Origin: Bacteroidota bacterium
Lineage (GTDB): Bacteria > Bacteroidota > Bacteroidia > Palsa-948
Assembly: GCA_016213405.1 (NCBI GenBank)
Contig: JACRAM010000084.1
Coordinates: 1 to 41,301 of the forward strand
Direction of reading: 5' to 3'
DNA length: 41,301 nucleotides
The notes below the pieces were generated by a model that was not told the origin of the DNA, made no database searches, and was given only the letters and a program-made list of their open reading frames with translations. The translations under genes and the position numbers were made by a program. Of the stretch, positions 26,694-33,187 are shown in pieces (positions within the stretch are counted from its first letter, which is position 1; each line of letters begins with the position of its first letter).

Positions 26694-26722
26694 TGTCGCA
26701 AATATTTACTACATTTGCGACA
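26694..26722 (+). promoter_or_regulatory. Palindromic operator/promoter of the AbiE pair
   Basis: TGTCGCAAAT (26694-26703) and ATTTGCGACA (26713-26722) form a perfect 10 bp inverted repeat with a 9 bp spacer. A perfect -7 box, TACATTTG (26710-26717), overlaps the right arm. A repressor bound here would block RNA polymerase. The antitoxin encoded 17 bp downstream, which has a winged-helix-like N-terminus, is the obvious candidate repressor. Confidence 0.65.
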
Positions 26723-26738
26723 GGAATAATCATCAAAA

Positions 26739-27350
26739 GTGACAGAAACCATTGAAATACAGGTGCTTAATGCAATCAAGCAAGCCCAAAGGGGGCCTAT
26801 ATTTTTTGTAGAGAGTTTTCTCTTTGCCGGAAATGCCAAAGCAGTTAACAAAGCCCTTGAGCGGCTCGTTGCGAAAGGTGAAATTATAAGATTAGCGCAA
26901 GGAATTTATACACGCCCGAAACAAAGCACACTACTCGGAAACGTCACTCCTTCAGTAGAAGAAATAGCAAAGGCAATTGCCAGCAGGGATAAAGCTCGGA
27001 TTGTACCCACAGGGGTTTTTGCATTGAATGCGTTGGGACTCTCTACACAGGTTCCGCTCAATGTGGTTTACCTGACAGATGGAGCGTCAAGAAGAATTCA
27101 AATAGGCAAGAGAAGCATTCTTTTTAAAAGAACCGCACCGAAAAATCTTGCGGCTATAGGAAATATCAGCAAACTGGTTATTCAGGCATTAAAATCCATA
27201 GGCAAAGACAAAGTAGACCCCGATGAAGAAAAAAAGATTCTTGCTTTATTAAAAAAAGAAAAAAGAAAAAATCTTGAACAAGATATTGCACTTGCTCCTG
27301 AATGGATTAGAAAAATTATGAGAAAAGTTCTTAAAAGAAATTTAAAATGA
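26739..27350 (+). CDS. AbiEi-like antitoxin, DUF6088 family
   Basis: Probable antitoxin and autorepressor of an AbiE-type (type IV) toxin-antitoxin system. The N-terminal half looks like a winged helix of the AbiEi kind (AVNKALERLVAKGEIIRLAQGIYTRP, about 45-70). The middle has the PTGVFALNALGLSTQVP...VVYLTDG segment that I associate with DUF6088. The C-terminal 50 residues are Lys-rich and helical. Start is GTG at 26739 (MTETIEIQ), 16 bp after a palindromic operator. It overlaps the toxin gene by 4 bp (ATGA), the usual arrangement for such pairs. Confidence 0.8.
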   Translation: MTETIEIQVLNAIKQAQRGPIFFVESFLFAGNAKAVNKALERLVAKGEIIRLAQGIYTRPKQSTLLGNVTPSVEEIAKAIASRDKARIVPTGVFALNALGLSTQVPLNVVYLTDGASRRIQIGKRSILFKRTAPKNLAAIGNISKLVIQALKSIGKDKVDPDEEKKILALLKKEKRKNLEQDIALAPEWIRKIMRKVLKRNLK

Positions 27351-28360
27351 GTAATGACATAGCAAAAATATGGAAGGGAATCAAAACCTCGGAGAAGCAA
27401 GCTATCTTCAAAGAAGTGGGGGATAAATTAGGTTTGCCACCCGCTGCCATTGAAAAAGATTGGTGGGTGGTGCGGACACTTGAAATGGTTTTTGCATCCG
27501 AGATTGCTCCGTATACTGTTTTTAAAGGAGGTACATCATTAAGCAAAGCGTGGAGTTTGATTGACCGCTTTTCTGAAGATATTGATTTGGCATTGGACAG
27601 AAAATTTCTGGAATTTAAAGAAGAAATGACTCCCTCGCAGGTCAAACGCCTTCGCGAGAAATCTTTCAAGTATATTTCAGAAAAATATTTTCCGCTGTTG
27701 CAAAAAACTTTTCATAATGCAGGTTTCACAGAAGTCAGTTTACGGTTAAGGGAGACAACATCAAATGACCAAGACCCGCTAATTATTGAGGTGAATTACC
27801 CAGCAGTAACTGACAAATCAAAATATCTGCCACCAAGAGTTTTAATAGAAATTGGGAGCCGCTCACTAATTGAACCTTTTTCTCAAAAAATAATTTGCTC
27901 ATTTGTGGGTGAGCATTTTAAAGAAAAGCCATTTGCTGATAGCAATATAACCATCCCCGCAGTGAATCCTGAGCGAACTTTTCTTGAAAAAATATTTCTA
28001 CTACACGAAGAATTTCAAAAACATGTGGAGAAAATAAAAGTTGACCGATTGAGCAGGCATTTATACGACCTTGAAAAAATGATGGATACTGAATTTGCGA
28101 AAAAAGCATTGGAAGATAAAATTTTATATCAGCATATCGTAGAACATCGCAGAACCATCACGCCCCTCAGAGGAATTGATTATGCTAACCATGTACCCGG
28201 GAAAATAAATTTCATTCCGCCCGATGCAATCATTGGAGCATGGGAAAAAGATTATAAACAAATGCAGGAGAGTATGATTTATACAGAATCGCTTTCCTTT
28301 GACAAACTTCTAAAAAGAATAAAGGAATTAAAAAAAAGAATTAATAGTTTAAAGCATTAA
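27347..28360 (+). CDS. AbiEii-type nucleotidyltransferase toxin
   Basis: Toxin partner of the AbiE-type system, a nucleotidyltransferase of the AbiEii/AbiGii family that in studied cases modifies tRNA or blocks growth to abort phage infection. The catalytic motif is complete: KGGTSLSKAW at 60-69 followed by RFSEDIDLALD, where D78 and D80 form the metal-binding DxD. EKDWWV (36-41) and the later TFLEKIFLLHEE (about 205-216) also belong to the family. At 337 aa it is full length with no frameshift, so it should be active. Translation is coupled to the antitoxin by the 4 bp overlap. Confidence 0.88.
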   Translation: MSNDIAKIWKGIKTSEKQAIFKEVGDKLGLPPAAIEKDWWVVRTLEMVFASEIAPYTVFKGGTSLSKAWSLIDRFSEDIDLALDRKFLEFKEEMTPSQVKRLREKSFKYISEKYFPLLQKTFHNAGFTEVSLRLRETTSNDQDPLIIEVNYPAVTDKSKYLPPRVLIEIGSRSLIEPFSQKIICSFVGEHFKEKPFADSNITIPAVNPERTFLEKIFLLHEEFQKHVEKIKVDRLSRHLYDLEKMMDTEFAKKALEDKILYQHIVEHRRTITPLRGIDYANHVPGKINFIPPDAIIGAWEKDYKQMQESMIYTESLSFDKLLKRIKELKKRINSLKH

Positions 28361-28421
28361 TAAATTCTCAGCGGTGGATTAGGGAGAACCGCGGGGAGAT
28401 TACAGGGGGTTTAAACAGTTC

Positions 28422-28865
28422 CTATTTAATGAAATTCATCGTTATTGCATTGGTTGTTGCATCATAATCAAACTTGCAATCATCATAATCCGGAGCCTTT
28501 ACTTTAGGTTTAAAGTTGTTTGAAAAGCAATATCCTTCCGTTGGCATGCCAATAAAATTTTTATCAAATTTTCCATTGCTGTTCATGTCCTGATAAATTG
28601 CCACAGCAAGCTCTCCATATTTTATATCTGTAATATAGGCGGTTAACGTGTTTCCTGTCGGAACAAACGTGTATTCTTTCAGCCTTCCTTCTTTATACAA
28701 AAATTTATATTTCGAATTATATACTCCAACAATTAGCGGAGCGGTGGGCGAAGCGAGGTTCTTTATAATTATGATAAGTGGTGCCGGCTTTGCTCTTATT
28801 CCTTCAGTAGTTTTTGTCGACAGTGAAACTGTTTTTGTTGTGACGGTAAGTACATTTTGGTACAT
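28422..28865 (-). CDS. DUF2141 protein, probably 5'-truncated
   Basis: The 147 aa match the DUF2141 pattern: APLIVGVYNS near the start of the domain, then ELAVAIYQDMNSNGKFDKNFIGMPTEGYCFSNN and a final short beta strand (AITMNFIK). Members I know are exported and start with a signal peptide; this frame starts with MYQNVLTVTTKTV and has none. The recombinase remnant begins 11 bp beyond the presumed start on the other strand. The simplest reading is that the insertion replaced the original 5' end, so this may be a broken gene. A natural variant without signal peptide is possible. Confidence 0.6.
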   Translation of the reverse strand: MYQNVLTVTTKTVSLSTKTTEGIRAKPAPLIIIIKNLASPTAPLIVGVYNSKYKFLYKEGRLKEYTFVPTGNTLTAYITDIKYGELAVAIYQDMNSNGKFDKNFIGMPTEGYCFSNNFKPKVKAPDYDDCKFDYDATTNAITMNFIK

Positions 28866-28876
28866 TATGGCTCGTA

Positions 28877-29287
28877 ATGGGTGAGGAAATCACACAGGAA
28901 ATGTTTGTTAAGTATCAGGAGAAGTTCCGGCAGGAGATGGGTGAAATTCACCGTAGGTTGGATAAATTTACCGCACAGGTGTCGAACCTTGATGAATGCG
29001 TTGAAACGGTGCTCGACTATGCAGGGAATCTACCTGAACTGTGGGATGAATCCGACTACAAGGAGAAACTTCGTTTGCAAAACATGCTGTTCCCTGAAGG
29101 AATCCGTTATGACAAGCGAAACAACGAGTGTCGAACCACTAAAATAAAACCGACTTTCCTTTGGTTGCTTTGTAACTCAAAGAGTTATGGCAATAAAAAA
29201 AGTGGTATACCGGAGTTAAACCTGTCGTATACCACTTTGGTGGGAAATACAGGGCTCGAACCTGTGACCCCTACCTTGTCGAGGTAG
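28877..29287 (+). pseudogene. C-terminal remnant of a serine recombinase
   Basis: The first 90-100 codons read like the tail of a large serine site-specific recombinase of the Bacteroidota type: EEMF-like ITQEMFVKYQEKFRQEM, a coiled segment, SNLDECVETVLDYAGNLPELW and the hallmark LQNMLFPEGIRYDKRNN ending in RTTK. The resolvase catalytic domain and zinc ribbon are missing. The frame continues through the terminator of the neighbouring tRNA into the antisense of tRNA-Val (the GNTGLEPVTPTLSR peptide is the well-known tRNA antisense artefact), so the true end lies near 29160-29215. Its base composition looks more GC-rich than the AbiE genes. Confidence 0.65.
29195..29238 (-). terminator. Intrinsic terminator of tRNA-Val(GAC)
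   Basis: GTATACCACTTT (29227-29238) and AAAGTGGTATAC (29199-29210) form a perfect 12 bp stem with a 16 nt loop. On the minus strand it is followed by a run of seven T. It directly abuts the encoded CCA end of the tRNA. Confidence 0.8.
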
Positions 29288-29315
29288 TGCTCTGAACCAA
29301 CTGAGCTAATTTCCC
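29238..29315 (-). tRNA. tRNA-Val (anticodon GAC), CCA encoded
   Basis: All arms fold: acceptor GGGAAAT/ATTTCCC, D-stem GCTC/GAGC, anticodon stem CTACC/GGTAG around the loop TCGACAA (anticodon GAC), T-stem ACAGG/CCTGT with the TTCGAGC loop, discriminator A, and CCA in the DNA (29238-29240). The gene has its own -7 box, TATCTTTG (minus strand, 29329-29336), 13 nt upstream, and its own terminator. Confidence 0.95.
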
Positions 29316-29328
29316 AAAAATAATTTAC

Positions 29329-29336
29329 CAAAGATA
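29329..29336 (-). promoter_or_regulatory. -7 box TATCTTTG for tRNA-Val(GAC)
   Basis: A perfect TAnnTTTG on the minus strand, 13 nt from the mature 5' end of the tRNA. The upstream side has been replaced by repeat DNA and I see no TTTG at -33. Confidence 0.45.
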
Positions 29337-29348
29337 AAGGTTATTACT

Positions 29349-29392
29349 CTGCCCTCATCCCCTGCCCTTCTCCCGAGGGAGAAGGGAGTTGT
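29349..29392. repeat. GC-rich palindromic repeat, half copy between tRNAs
   Basis: GCCCTCATCCCCTGCCCTTC followed by TCCCGAGGGAGAAGGG gives the single hairpin CCCTTCTCCC/GGGAGAAGGG of the repeat family, 13 bp beyond the tRNA-Val(GAC) -7 box. Confidence 0.65.
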
Positions 29393-29412
29393 TGTATGTT
29401 GGATTCTTTTAC

Positions 29413-29694
29413 CACGACATAAATGTCGGGGCTATTAATATTTCACTCCTACGGAGTGAAGAAGAATTCAGTCGAGTTGTTCTTTCCCCTTAGGGGAAAA
29501 ATATTAATAGCCTCCGATTTATCGGATGGGAAACGAAATACAACACACGCAGGGCTGTTTGCCCCGTTGGATATTTATCCTACGGGGTTTGCGCGAAGGA
29601 TTGAGCCAATTGTTTGAGCTCTTTTTTGCGCTTCGCAAAAAAAACGAGTGGCGAAAGCCTGACAGCGCGCCTCGCGGTGGCGCGCCCAAAATAA
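29413..29694. repeat. Composite structured element, copy 2
   Basis: Second copy of the element at 16895-17156, in the same orientation, filling the space between the two tRNA-Val genes. Module 1 (29413-29527) keeps GACATAAATGTCGGGGCTAT, TTCACTCC/GGAGTGAA, TTTCCCC/GGGGAAA and ATATTAATAGCC. Module 2 keeps GCGCGAAGGATTGAGCC, TTGTTTGAGC, GAGTGGCGAAAGCC and GCGCGCCCAAAATAAA. The hairpin arms have different sequences: TTTTTTGCG-ctt-CGCAAAAAA (29622-29642), where copy 1 has ATCACGCG/CGCGTGAT, and GCGCGCC/GGCGCGC (29665-29685). An extra hairpin, CCCCGT-GGATA/TATCC-ACGGGG, lies at about 29562-29587. Confidence 0.85.
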
Positions 29695-29718
29695 AAAATC
29701 CAGAATAAATCTGGATTT
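29693..29718 (-). terminator. Intrinsic terminator of tRNA-Val(TAC)
   Basis: On the minus strand AAATCCAG (29711-29718) pairs with CTGGATTT (29696-29703) across a 7 nt loop and is followed by a T-run (29693-29698), 4 nt after the tRNA. Confidence 0.75.
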
Positions 29719-29721
29719 CTG

Positions 29722-29796
29722 TGGGAGCCGAGGGGCTCGAACCCCCGACCCTCTCGGTGTAAACGAGATGCTCTGAACCAACTGAGCTAGGCTCCC
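29722..29796 (-). tRNA. tRNA-Val (anticodon TAC), CCA not encoded
   Basis: Acceptor GGGAGCC/GGCTCCC, D-stem GCTC/GAGC, anticodon stem TCTCG/CGAGA with loop TTTACAC (anticodon TAC), T-stem GGGGG/CCCTC with loop TTCGAGC, discriminator A. The bases after the discriminator are CAG, so CCA must be added by nucleotidyltransferase, unlike its neighbour. The -7 box TATATTTG lies 20 nt upstream (29817-29824). Confidence 0.95.
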
Positions 29797-29816
29797 AATA
29801 TTTTCAAAAAGGATTG

Positions 29817-29824
29817 CAAATATA
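29817..29824 (-). promoter_or_regulatory. -7 box TATATTTG for tRNA-Val(TAC)
   Basis: A perfect TAnnTTTG on the minus strand, between the iaaA stop codon and the tRNA. The -33 element is unclear. Confidence 0.45.
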
Positions 29825-29859
29825 GATAGTTTGAAATAACGGGGAAATATTTTTCTCGC

Positions 29860-30909
29860 CTACTCTTTGAAAATTTTCACTTCGCTTTTTCCGTTTTTGA
29901 GCATATAGGCGCGATACATTCCCGGTGTGTTGAAGGGCATGGCAATGTTTCCTTTCTCGTCAATGGCGATGAGCCCGCCTTCACCGTCCTGGTCTTTTAA
30001 TTTTTTCATCACTACTTCGCTGGTCGCCTGTTCGAGCGTCATGCCTTTGTATTCCATCAGCGCGGAAACATCATACGCCACCACGTTGCGGATAAAATAT
30101 TCTCCATGACCTGTGCAACTCACCGCGCAGGTTTTGTTGTTGGCGTACGTGCCCGCGCCTATGATAGGAGAATCGCCAACGCGTCCGAATTTTTTATTAG
30201 TCATTCCGCCAGTGGAAGTTCCCGCAGCAAGATTTCCGTATTTATCGAGAGCAACGCAACCCACAGTTCCGAATTTTTTATCCGGATTAGTAAACTCAGC
30301 GTCTTTCGGATGAACATATCCAGAAGTATCTTTTGAATCATGGTCCAGTTTTATTTCGTCTTGCTTTTTTATCTGCTGAAATTGCTTCCATCTTTTTTCA
30401 TCGTAGAAATATTTTGAGTCTTCTGTTTTCAAACCTTGTTCTTTCGCGAATTTATCCGCTCCATCTCCAGAAAGAATCACGTGTGGAGATTTTTCCATCA
30501 CCGCCCTCGCTCCTTCAATCGGATTTCTTACCGTGTGAACTCCAGCCATTGCTCCTGCTTTTCCGGTTTTTCCGTCCATAATGCTTGCGTCCATTGAATT
30601 AGTACCGTCATTCGCGAACACAGAACCTTTTCCAGCGTTAAAGAGCGGAGAATCTTCCATCACTTTTATGGAAGCAATCACCGCGTCCATCGAAGTTCCG
30701 CCTTTACTAAGAATATCATAGCCAGCTTTGAGTGCCTCATTGAGTTTTGTTTTGTATTGTTGTTCAAGTTCAGAGGTCATGCTGTCTTTGAGGATGGTGC
30801 CGGCTCCTCCGTGAATAACGAGTGCGAAGTTTTCCATAGGTTTGGTTTGTGAGAAGAGATTTACTCCTAAGGTTAAAATGATAGCCGAAACGAGAGTAAT
30901 CTTTTTCAT
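29860..30909 (-). CDS. iaaA: Isoaspartyl peptidase/L-asparaginase (Ntn-hydrolase)
   Basis: Type III asparaginase that removes isoaspartyl residues from damaged peptides and can hydrolyse asparagine. It matures by self-cleavage before a Thr, which becomes the N-terminal nucleophile: T214 in KKFGTVGCVALD. Conserved LVIHGGAG (29-36), SPLFNAGKGSVFANDG (86-101), MDASIMDG and STGGMTNKKFGRVGDSPIIGAGTYA are present. The N-terminus (MKKITLVSAIILTLGVNLFSQ) is a signal peptide, so the enzyme acts in the periplasm. At 349 aa it is normal. The -7 box TACATTCG lies 4 nt from the ATG, back to back with the methyltransferase promoter. Confidence 0.94.
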   Translation of the reverse strand: MKKITLVSAIILTLGVNLFSQTKPMENFALVIHGGAGTILKDSMTSELEQQYKTKLNEALKAGYDILSKGGTSMDAVIASIKVMEDSPLFNAGKGSVFANDGTNSMDASIMDGKTGKAGAMAGVHTVRNPIEGARAVMEKSPHVILSGDGADKFAKEQGLKTEDSKYFYDEKRWKQFQQIKKQDEIKLDHDSKDTSGYVHPKDAEFTNPDKKFGTVGCVALDKYGNLAAGTSTGGMTNKKFGRVGDSPIIGAGTYANNKTCAVSCTGHGEYFIRNVVAYDVSALMEYKGMTLEQATSEVVMKKLKDQDGEGGLIAIDEKGNIAMPFNTPGMYRAYMLKNGKSEVKIFKE

Positions 30910-30913
30910 TTGA

Positions 30914-30921
30914 CGAATGTA
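30914..30921 (-). promoter_or_regulatory. -7 box TACATTCG for iaaA
   Basis: TAnnTTCG on the minus strand, separated by 4 nt (TCAA) from the ATG at 30909. Suggests a leaderless mRNA. Confidence 0.4.
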
Positions 30922-30951
30922 GAAAATTTCAGCTATGTTTTTATGAATTGC

Positions 30952-30959
30952 TAAATTCG
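30952..30959 (+). promoter_or_regulatory. -7 box TAAATTCG for the methyltransferase
   Basis: TAnnTTCG, separated by 4 nt (TCAG) from the GTG start at 30964. The 54 bp between the two divergent genes must hold both promoters. Confidence 0.4.
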
Positions 30960-30963
30960 TCAG

Positions 30964-31731
30964 GTGAAGCTGATAAGTTTTTTACTGAAATATCTCAAGT
31001 ATTGGTTTTTCGCCAAAACCGCTCACGGGATTCATTCTCCGTTTGTGTTTGAGTTGTATAATGAAGTGATAAATAAAAAGGGCAATTATTATTCGTTTGA
31101 TAAGATTGAACTCCTGAGAAGAAAACTTTTGATTTCAAATAAAGAAATTGAGGTTACAGATTTAGGAACGGGAAAATCAGGCAAGAGAACAGTGAGTGAA
31201 ATCGCAGAGCGTTCAGCCAAAGACAAAAAATACTGCGAGTTGCTTTTTCGGCTTGCGTATCATTTCAAACCCAACACCATTCTTGAACTTGGAACTTCTT
31301 TGGGAATCAGCACTGCCTATCTCGCTTCCGCAAATCCAAACTCCAAAGTGATTACGATTGAAGGTTGTCCGAATACCGCAAACGAAGCAAGAAAGAATTT
31401 CCAATCATTGAGCTTGGAGAATATTGAAAGTATAACTGGAAACTTTGAGGATGTTCTTTACCAATTGCCGATTGCCAATTGCCAACTTGTCTTCTTCGAT
31501 GGCAATCATAAGAAAAAGCCAACACTGAAATATTTTTCTCAATGCCTTGAATCTACTCACAACGATTCCATTTTCATTTTTGACGACATCCATTGGTCTG
31601 ATGAAATGGAAGAAGCATTGGAAGAGATAAAATCTCACCCGAAAGTTACAGTCACTGTTGATTTGTTCTTCCTTGGGTTGGTTTTCTTCCGCAAGGGACA
31701 GGTGAAAGAGAATTTTATAATTAGATACTAA
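30964..31731 (+). CDS. Class I SAM-dependent methyltransferase
   Basis: Rossmann-fold methyltransferase, O-methyltransferase-like. Motif I is ILELGTSLGIS (106-116), followed by the acidic strand TIEGCPN (131-137) and LVFFDGNHKK (175-184), where the Asp and His resemble the metal/substrate site of O-methyltransferases. FIFDDIHWS (204-212) follows. The N-terminus contains a conserved AHGIHSPFVFELYNEVI segment. Start is a GTG, supported by the promoter box 4 nt before it. Residues about 167-175 (QLPIANCQL) are coded by four CCAATTG-type heptamers. The substrate is unknown. Confidence 0.8.
   Translation: MKLISFLLKYLKYWFFAKTAHGIHSPFVFELYNEVINKKGNYYSFDKIELLRRKLLISNKEIEVTDLGTGKSGKRTVSEIAERSAKDKKYCELLFRLAYHFKPNTILELGTSLGISTAYLASANPNSKVITIEGCPNTANEARKNFQSLSLENIESITGNFEDVLYQLPIANCQLVFFDGNHKKKPTLKYFSQCLESTHNDSIFIFDDIHWSDEMEEALEEIKSHPKVTVTVDLFFLGLVFFRKGQVKENFIIRY
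31461..31488. repeat. Heptamer tandem repeat (CCAATTG-like)x4 inside a gene
   Basis: CCAATTG, CCGATTG, CCAATTG and CCAACTT in tandem within the methyltransferase gene. Twenty-one bp (three units) equal seven codons, so the array can grow or shrink in steps of three without shifting the frame. Confidence 0.75.
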
Positions 31732-31848
31732 AAGCCCATCCCGACCTTCCCCAAGGGAAGGAGAAAATTCTTATCACTAATTCGCATTTCGTTTTACCTT
31801 TACTCACTTTAAATTCCCTCTCCTTGGGAGAGGGTTAGGGAGAGGCAA
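31731..31848. repeat. GC-rich composite palindrome, full copy B
   Basis: Left hairpin CCTTCCCC/AAGGGAAGG with the outer arm AAAGCCCATCCCGA; right hairpin CCCTCTCC/GGGAGAGGG with the outer arm TTAGGGAGAGGC. A 57 bp AT-rich spacer separates them. It fills the whole gap between the methyltransferase stop and the ABC transporter start (31854). Confidence 0.8.
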
Positions 31849-31853
31849 CTCAA

Positions 31854-32579
31854 ATGAAAACCATCATCCAACTCAAAGATATCGGCCGTTCTTATAAAGT
31901 AGGAACGGAAGTCATTCATGCACTTCGCTCAGTTACGCTGGATATTTATAAGAATGAATATGTGGCGCTGATGGGTCCTTCGGGTTCGGGAAAATCAACA
32001 CTAATGAATGTGCTGGGATGTCTGGATACTCCCACGAAGGGTGAATATATTCTCAACGGACATTCAGTGGCGCGCATGTCGGACAATCAACTTGCGGAAG
32101 TGAGAAATAAAGAAATCGGTTTCGTATTTCAAACATTTAATTTAATGCCCCGTCTTTCTGCTTTGGAAAATGTAACAGTGCCGTTGGTTTATGCCGGAAT
32201 AAATAAAAAAGACCGCCTTCAACTGGCGATGTCTTCTTTGGAGCATGTTGGTCTTGGAGATAGAGTTAAGCACAAGCCGAATGAATTATCTGGCGGACAG
32301 AAACAGCGTGTAGCGGTTGCGCGCGCGCTGGTAAACAAGCCGTCCATCATTCTTGCCGATGAGCCAACGGGAAACCTTGATTCAAAAACTTCGGAAGAAA
32401 TTATGGGATTGTTCGAAGAAATTCATAAACAGGGAAACACTATCATTTTGGTTACGCACGAAGAAGATATTGCTCAGCACGCTCATAGGATTGTTCGGCT
32501 GAAAGACGGACTTGTAGAATCAGACAGGAAAAACGAAAATGTAATTACTGTTTCGAAAACAACAATCGGTGTAATCTGA
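31854..32579 (+). CDS. ABC transporter ATPase, LolD/MacB type
   Basis: ATP-binding subunit of the family that powers lipoprotein release (LolD), MacB-type efflux or FtsE-like complexes. All motifs are present: Walker [10 protein letters not shown] (41-49), Q-loop FVFQTFNL, signature LSGGQKQR, Walker [13 protein letters not shown] and the switch His in LVTHEED. Length 241 aa is typical. No permease gene is adjacent, so its partner is encoded elsewhere. The lolA gene lies only 1.1 kb downstream on the other strand, which makes a lipoprotein-sorting role attractive but unproven. Confidence 0.88.
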   Translation: MKTIIQLKDIGRSYKVGTEVIHALRSVTLDIYKNEYVALMGPSGSGKSTLMNVLGCLDTPTKGEYILNGHSVARMSDNQLAEVRNKEIGFVFQTFNLMPRLSALENVTVPLVYAGINKKDRLQLAMSSLEHVGLGDRVKHKPNELSGGQKQRVAVARALVNKPSIILADEPTGNLDSKTSEEIMGLFEEIHKQGNTIILVTHEEDIAQHAHRIVRLKDGLVESDRKNENVITVSKTTIGVI

Positions 32580-32602
32580 ATTTGAAATCGATGTAATCAT
32601 TC

Positions 32603-33157
32603 ATGAAAATCTACACTAAGAAAGGCGACAAAGGCGAAACTTCTCTACTTGGAGGAACGAGAGTTAAGAAATCTCATATCCGCATTGAATCGTATGGAAC
32701 AGTGGATGAACTTAACTCTTGGCTTGGATTAATCCGCGACCAAAACATTTCTACCGATACAAAAAAATTCCTCATTCATGTTCAGGATAAATTATTCACG
32801 ATTGGTTCTCATCTTGCTTCTGACCCGAATAAGAAAGGAATAAAAATTCCGGAGATTAAAGAAGAAGATGTTATTGCGCTTGAAAAAGAAATGGACAAGA
32901 TGAATGAAGTTCTTCCCGAGATGAAATCATTCGTTCTTCCAGGCGGGCATACCATAGTTTCGTATTCTCACATAGCACGCTGTGTATGCCGAAGAGCGGA
33001 AAGATGTGCTGTGAATCTTGCCAGCGCAGAACAAATGGAAGATATCATCATCAAATATCTCAACCGTCTTTCCGATTATCTTTTTGTTCTCTCCCGCAAA
33101 CTTTCGCACGACCTGAAGGGAGAAGAAATCCCATGGAATCCTGATTTAAAGGGGTAA
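32603..33157 (+). CDS. Cob(I)yrinic acid a,c-diamide adenosyltransferase, PduO type
   Basis: Transfers the adenosyl group of ATP to reduced corrinoid to make coenzyme B12. The 184 aa fit the PduO family: ATP-binding N-terminus YTKKGDKGETSLLGG (4-18), IESYGTVDELNSWLG (about 29-43), and the C-terminal helix CRRAERCAVNLA followed by YLNRLSDYLFVLSR. No other cobalamin genes are nearby, as is usual for an organism that salvages B12. It starts 23 bp after the ABC ATPase and is probably co-transcribed with it. Confidence 0.93.
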   Translation: MKIYTKKGDKGETSLLGGTRVKKSHIRIESYGTVDELNSWLGLIRDQNISTDTKKFLIHVQDKLFTIGSHLASDPNKKGIKIPEIKEEDVIALEKEMDKMNEVLPEMKSFVLPGGHTIVSYSHIARCVCRRAERCAVNLASAEQMEDIIIKYLNRLSDYLFVLSRKLSHDLKGEEIPWNPDLKG

Positions 33158-33187
33158 AAATATCCCATAAAAAAATTTCACATTTTC

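Noticed and set aside
26486-29137. AGTGTCGAACC at both ends of the AbiE segment as attachment sites
   Set aside because: Only 11 bp, a third partial match at 28979, and the right copy lies in recombinase coding sequence; too weak to call an att pair.
29215-29287. C-terminal extension of the recombinase frame through tRNA-Val(GAC)
   Set aside because: The peptide GNTGLEPVTPTLSR is the known product of reading a tRNA in antisense; the remnant ends before the terminator hairpin.
29575-29781. 68-codon minus-strand frame across the repeat and tRNA-Val(TAC)
   Set aside because: It overlaps a clear tRNA gene and the second repeat copy; this is a common false gene call in Bacteroidota.
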